Of a DNA stretch of 64,000 nucleotides, positions 62,266-64,000 are shown one piece after another; within the stretch, counting starts at the first letter, position 1, and the number at the start of each line of letters is the position of its first letter. A model generated the notes under the pieces. The model worked only from the letters and a program-made list of their open reading frames with translations. It was not told the DNA's origin and searched no databases. Location: positions 136,107-200,106 of the forward strand of contig JAJFGJ010000016.1 of the NCBI GenBank assembly GCA_021776175.1. Direction: 5' to 3'. Source of the stretch: Kiloniellaceae bacterium (lineage in GTDB: Bacteria > Pseudomonadota > Alphaproteobacteria > Kiloniellales > J153). The position numbers and the translations under genes were made by a program.

Positions 62266-63002
62266 GACATGCCGCCCGGCGCGGCCGCTATCTCTTCGGC
62301 GATTTTCCTTGCCGCCGCGAGCGGGTCGGCTTGGCCCGTGATCGGCCGTCCGATGACAAGATAGTCGGCGCCGGCGGCGAGCGCCTCGGCCGGGGCCATG
62401 ACCCGCTTCTGATCGCCAGTGGCGGCCCAGACCGGGCGTATGCCGGGCACGACCAGGGTAAAGTCCGGGCCGCACAGGGCGCGCAAGGCTTCGATCTCGT
62501 GGGGGCTGCACACGGCGCCGTCCAGGCCACTATCGCGCGCCAGCGTGGCCAGGCGTTTGACCTGCTCGCGCACCGGCCCGCGCTGGCCGAGCGCTTCCAG
62601 ATCGCCCTCGTCCAGACTGGTCAGCAGGGTGATGGCGATCAAGCGTGGGGGCTGTGTCTCGGCGTCTTCCGCCGCCTCGCGCGCCGCCTGCATCATGGCC
62701 CGCCCGCCGGCGGCGTGGAGGGTCAAGATGAAAGGGCGCAGGTGCACCGCGGCGCGCACGGCGCCGGCCACGGTGTTGGGGATATCGTGAAATTTCAGAT
62801 CGAGGAACAGGCGCTCGCCGCCGCTGACCGCGCGCACGCCATCGGGTCCTTGGGCGGTGAACAGCTCCTTGCCCACCTTGATGCCGCCGACCGCCCCTCT
62901 CAAGGCGCGCGTCAGCCGCGCGGCCCGGGCCAGGTCGGGCGTGTCCAGGGCGACGAAGATGCGCTCCATGGCATTGGAGGGGATGTCTTTGGCTCCGGTC
63001 AT
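62262..63002 (-). CDS. pyrF: Orotidine 5'-phosphate decarboxylase
   Basis: Last step of UMP synthesis, 246 residues. The catalytic DxKxxD array is in '[18 protein letters not shown]', and '[17 protein letters not shown]' and '[18 protein letters not shown]' (phosphate loop) complete the barrel. I chose the ATG at 63002; two more candidates flank it (MERIF further in, and an upstream start at 63026). It is the first gene of the minus-strand operon. Confidence 0.95.
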   Translation of the reverse strand: MTGAKDIPSNAMERIFVALDTPDLARAARLTRALRGAVGGIKVGKELFTAQGPDGVRAVSGGERLFLDLKFHDIPNTVAGAVRAAVHLRPFILTLHAAGGRAMMQAAREAAEDAETQPPRLIAITLLTSLDEGDLEALGQRGPVREQVKRLATLARDSGLDGAVCSPHEIEALRALCGPDFTLVVPGIRPVWAATGDQKRVMAPAEALAAGADYLVIGRPITGQADPLAAARKIAEEIAAAPGGMS

Positions 63003-63041
63003 GGCCCGGATATAGCAGAGGCCCACGGAAGGGTCACGGGG

Positions 63042-63998
63042 TCACAGAACCAGTTCCCAGGTCTGGCCGACCAGGTCCTTGCCGAAACTGCGATGGGGCT
63101 GTTCCTCGACCAGATGAAACCCCGCCGCGCGATAGATCCGCAGCGCGGCGTAGAGGTTGTCGTTGGTCCATAGGGTGACTTTGCCATATCCCGTGCGCCG
63201 GGCGAAGGCGAGCGCCTCCTCGACCAGGCGGTGCCCGATTCCCAGGCCCCGGGCCTTGGGATCCACCAGCAGCAAGCGAATTCGCGCCGTTGAGTCGTCC
63301 TGCTTGACCAGAAGCACGGACCCCACGTTCTCGCCGCCGCGCTCCGCGATCCAGCATCTTTCCCTCGCCGGGTCGAAATCGCGCAGGAATTTACCGGCGA
63401 TATCCGCCACCAGGGCCTCGAAGGTTTCGTCCCAGGCGTATTCGTCGCTATAGAGCCTGGCGTGGCTTTGAACGATCCAACCCATATCGCCGGGCCGGTG
63501 CGGCCGCAGCATATAGGGCGCGCGCGGCGGCGGCCTGGCGCCGAGCAGGTTCTCGATCGTGCCCATGGCTGCGGCCAGGCGTTCGCGCTCCGGGACCGAG
63601 AGACTCTCCAACATGGCCGCGGTGCGGGCGTGGGAACGTGCGTTCAGCGCCGAGAAGGCCGCTTGCCCAGGGGGCGTCAGACACAGATCGCGGCGCCGGC
63701 CGTCGCTGCCGGAGGGACGTTTCTCGATCAGGCCGCGCCGCGCCAAGCCGCTCAACAGGCGGCTGAGGTAGCCGGCGTCGAGCTTTAGCAGGGTCCCCAG
63801 CGCCGCCGCCGATGTCTCCTCGCGCTGCGCGATTTCATAAAGCACCCGGGCCTCGCTCAGCGAAAAGGGGCTGCGTAGCAGTTTCCGGTCCAGAACCCCC
63901 ATGTGCTGGGTGTAGAAGCGCGTGAAGTGGCGCACCGCCGCGACCTCGCGGTCCCTCGTGTCCAGGTCCCCGCAGGGACGGCCGCGGCTATCTTGCAT
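63042..63998 (-). CDS. MarR-type regulator fused to a GNAT acetyltransferase
   Basis: A 318-residue protein in two domains. Residues about 20-150 are a MarR winged helix ('LSEARVLYEIAQREETSAAA', 'LLKLDAGYLSRLLSGLARRG' and wing 'GSDGRRRDLCLTPPGQAAF'). Residues about 163-318 are a GNAT domain with the acetyl-CoA motif 'VDPKARGLGIGHRLVEEALA' and 'LWTNDNLYAALRIYRAAGFH'. Such fusions occur in actinobacteria and proteobacteria; the substrate is unknown. The start at 63998 is complete. It is separate from pyrF by 39 bp and may be the first gene of that transcript or stand alone. Confidence 0.9.
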   Translation of the reverse strand: MQDSRGRPCGDLDTRDREVAAVRHFTRFYTQHMGVLDRKLLRSPFSLSEARVLYEIAQREETSAAALGTLLKLDAGYLSRLLSGLARRGLIEKRPSGSDGRRRDLCLTPPGQAAFSALNARSHARTAAMLESLSVPERERLAAAMGTIENLLGARPPPRAPYMLRPHRPGDMGWIVQSHARLYSDEYAWDETFEALVADIAGKFLRDFDPARERCWIAERGGENVGSVLLVKQDDSTARIRLLLVDPKARGLGIGHRLVEEALAFARRTGYGKVTLWTNDNLYAALRIYRAAGFHLVEEQPHRSFGKDLVGQTWELVL

Positions 63999-64000
63999 GG

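Noticed and set aside
1-64000. tRNA or rRNA genes
   Set aside because: Intergenic gaps were scanned for T-arm and CCA-type patterns and none fitted; a covariance search could still find an odd one.

Overview
The window is a dense, GC-rich bacterial chromosome segment that looks alphaproteobacterial and most like a Rhodospirillales-type lineage. The grounds are the Hda-AI2E-PgsA-like-DUF2066 cluster opposite purMN, ChvI-ChvG followed by HPr kinase and a sugar-free PTS, a DivL-like tyrosine-substituted kinase next to tsaE, AddAB instead of RecBCD, and a stand-alone aa3-oxidase subunit IV micro-gene. No rRNA, tRNA, CRISPR array, transposase or integrase was found. The genus cannot be fixed from the sequence alone.

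Region 1 (1-9443) is the accessory part. It opens with the 3' end of ftsK. A 3.5 kb cassette follows: a PlsC-type acyltransferase, a CdsA-type CDP-diglyceride synthase and a YnbA-like CDP-alcohol phosphatidyltransferase, facing a divergent HTH regulator with an unrecognised C-terminal domain. The cassette is closed by a second, truncated copy of the ftsK 3' end (4329-4499). Beyond it lie a ureohydrolase, an AT-rich pentapeptide-repeat/ion-channel gene and an aldehyde:ferredoxin oxidoreductase, separated by gene-poor spacers. In many alphaproteobacteria ftsK is followed closely by lolA, so 802-9443 looks like inserted material.

Region 2 (9444-35000) returns to core genes: lolA, a small secreted protein with a fatty-acid-hydroxylase-family protein, a glutamine amidotransferase with xthA, agmatine deiminase, a lipoprotein, aspS, a MarR-regulated two-gene membrane unit that includes a duplicated NrtS-like transporter, rnd, an M23 peptidase, ppk-ppx, sixA, a ribosomal-oxygenase-like cupin protein, an SDR, hda, an AI-2E family exporter, a PgsA-like synthase, DUF2066, purMN, the oxidase subunit IV micro-gene, ndk and a Rieske oxygenase.

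Region 3 (35267-56264) reads almost entirely on the plus strand. ChvI-ChvG sit upstream of a single gene that fuses HPr kinase to RapZ, then EIIA(Man), HPr and Enzyme I, a phosphorelay that links carbon and nitrogen state to envelope control. Next come ahcY, the DivL-like kinase, a minus-strand ferredoxin-NADP reductase, and a tightly overlapping run tsaE-amgK-murU-addB-addA-trxA ending in a clear intrinsic terminator. This run combines tRNA modification, MurNAc recycling, break repair and redox functions.

Region 4 (56270-64000) is a minus-strand biosynthetic operon read pyrF, membrane protein, trpF, trpB, trpA, accD, folC, mostly with ATGA overlaps, preceded by a MarR-GNAT fusion gene. The points most worth a second look are the ftsK-bounded lipid cassette, the HprK-RapZ fusion, the apparent AUA start of purM, the low-GC pentapeptide channel, and the paired MarR operator candidates around the NrtS-like unit.
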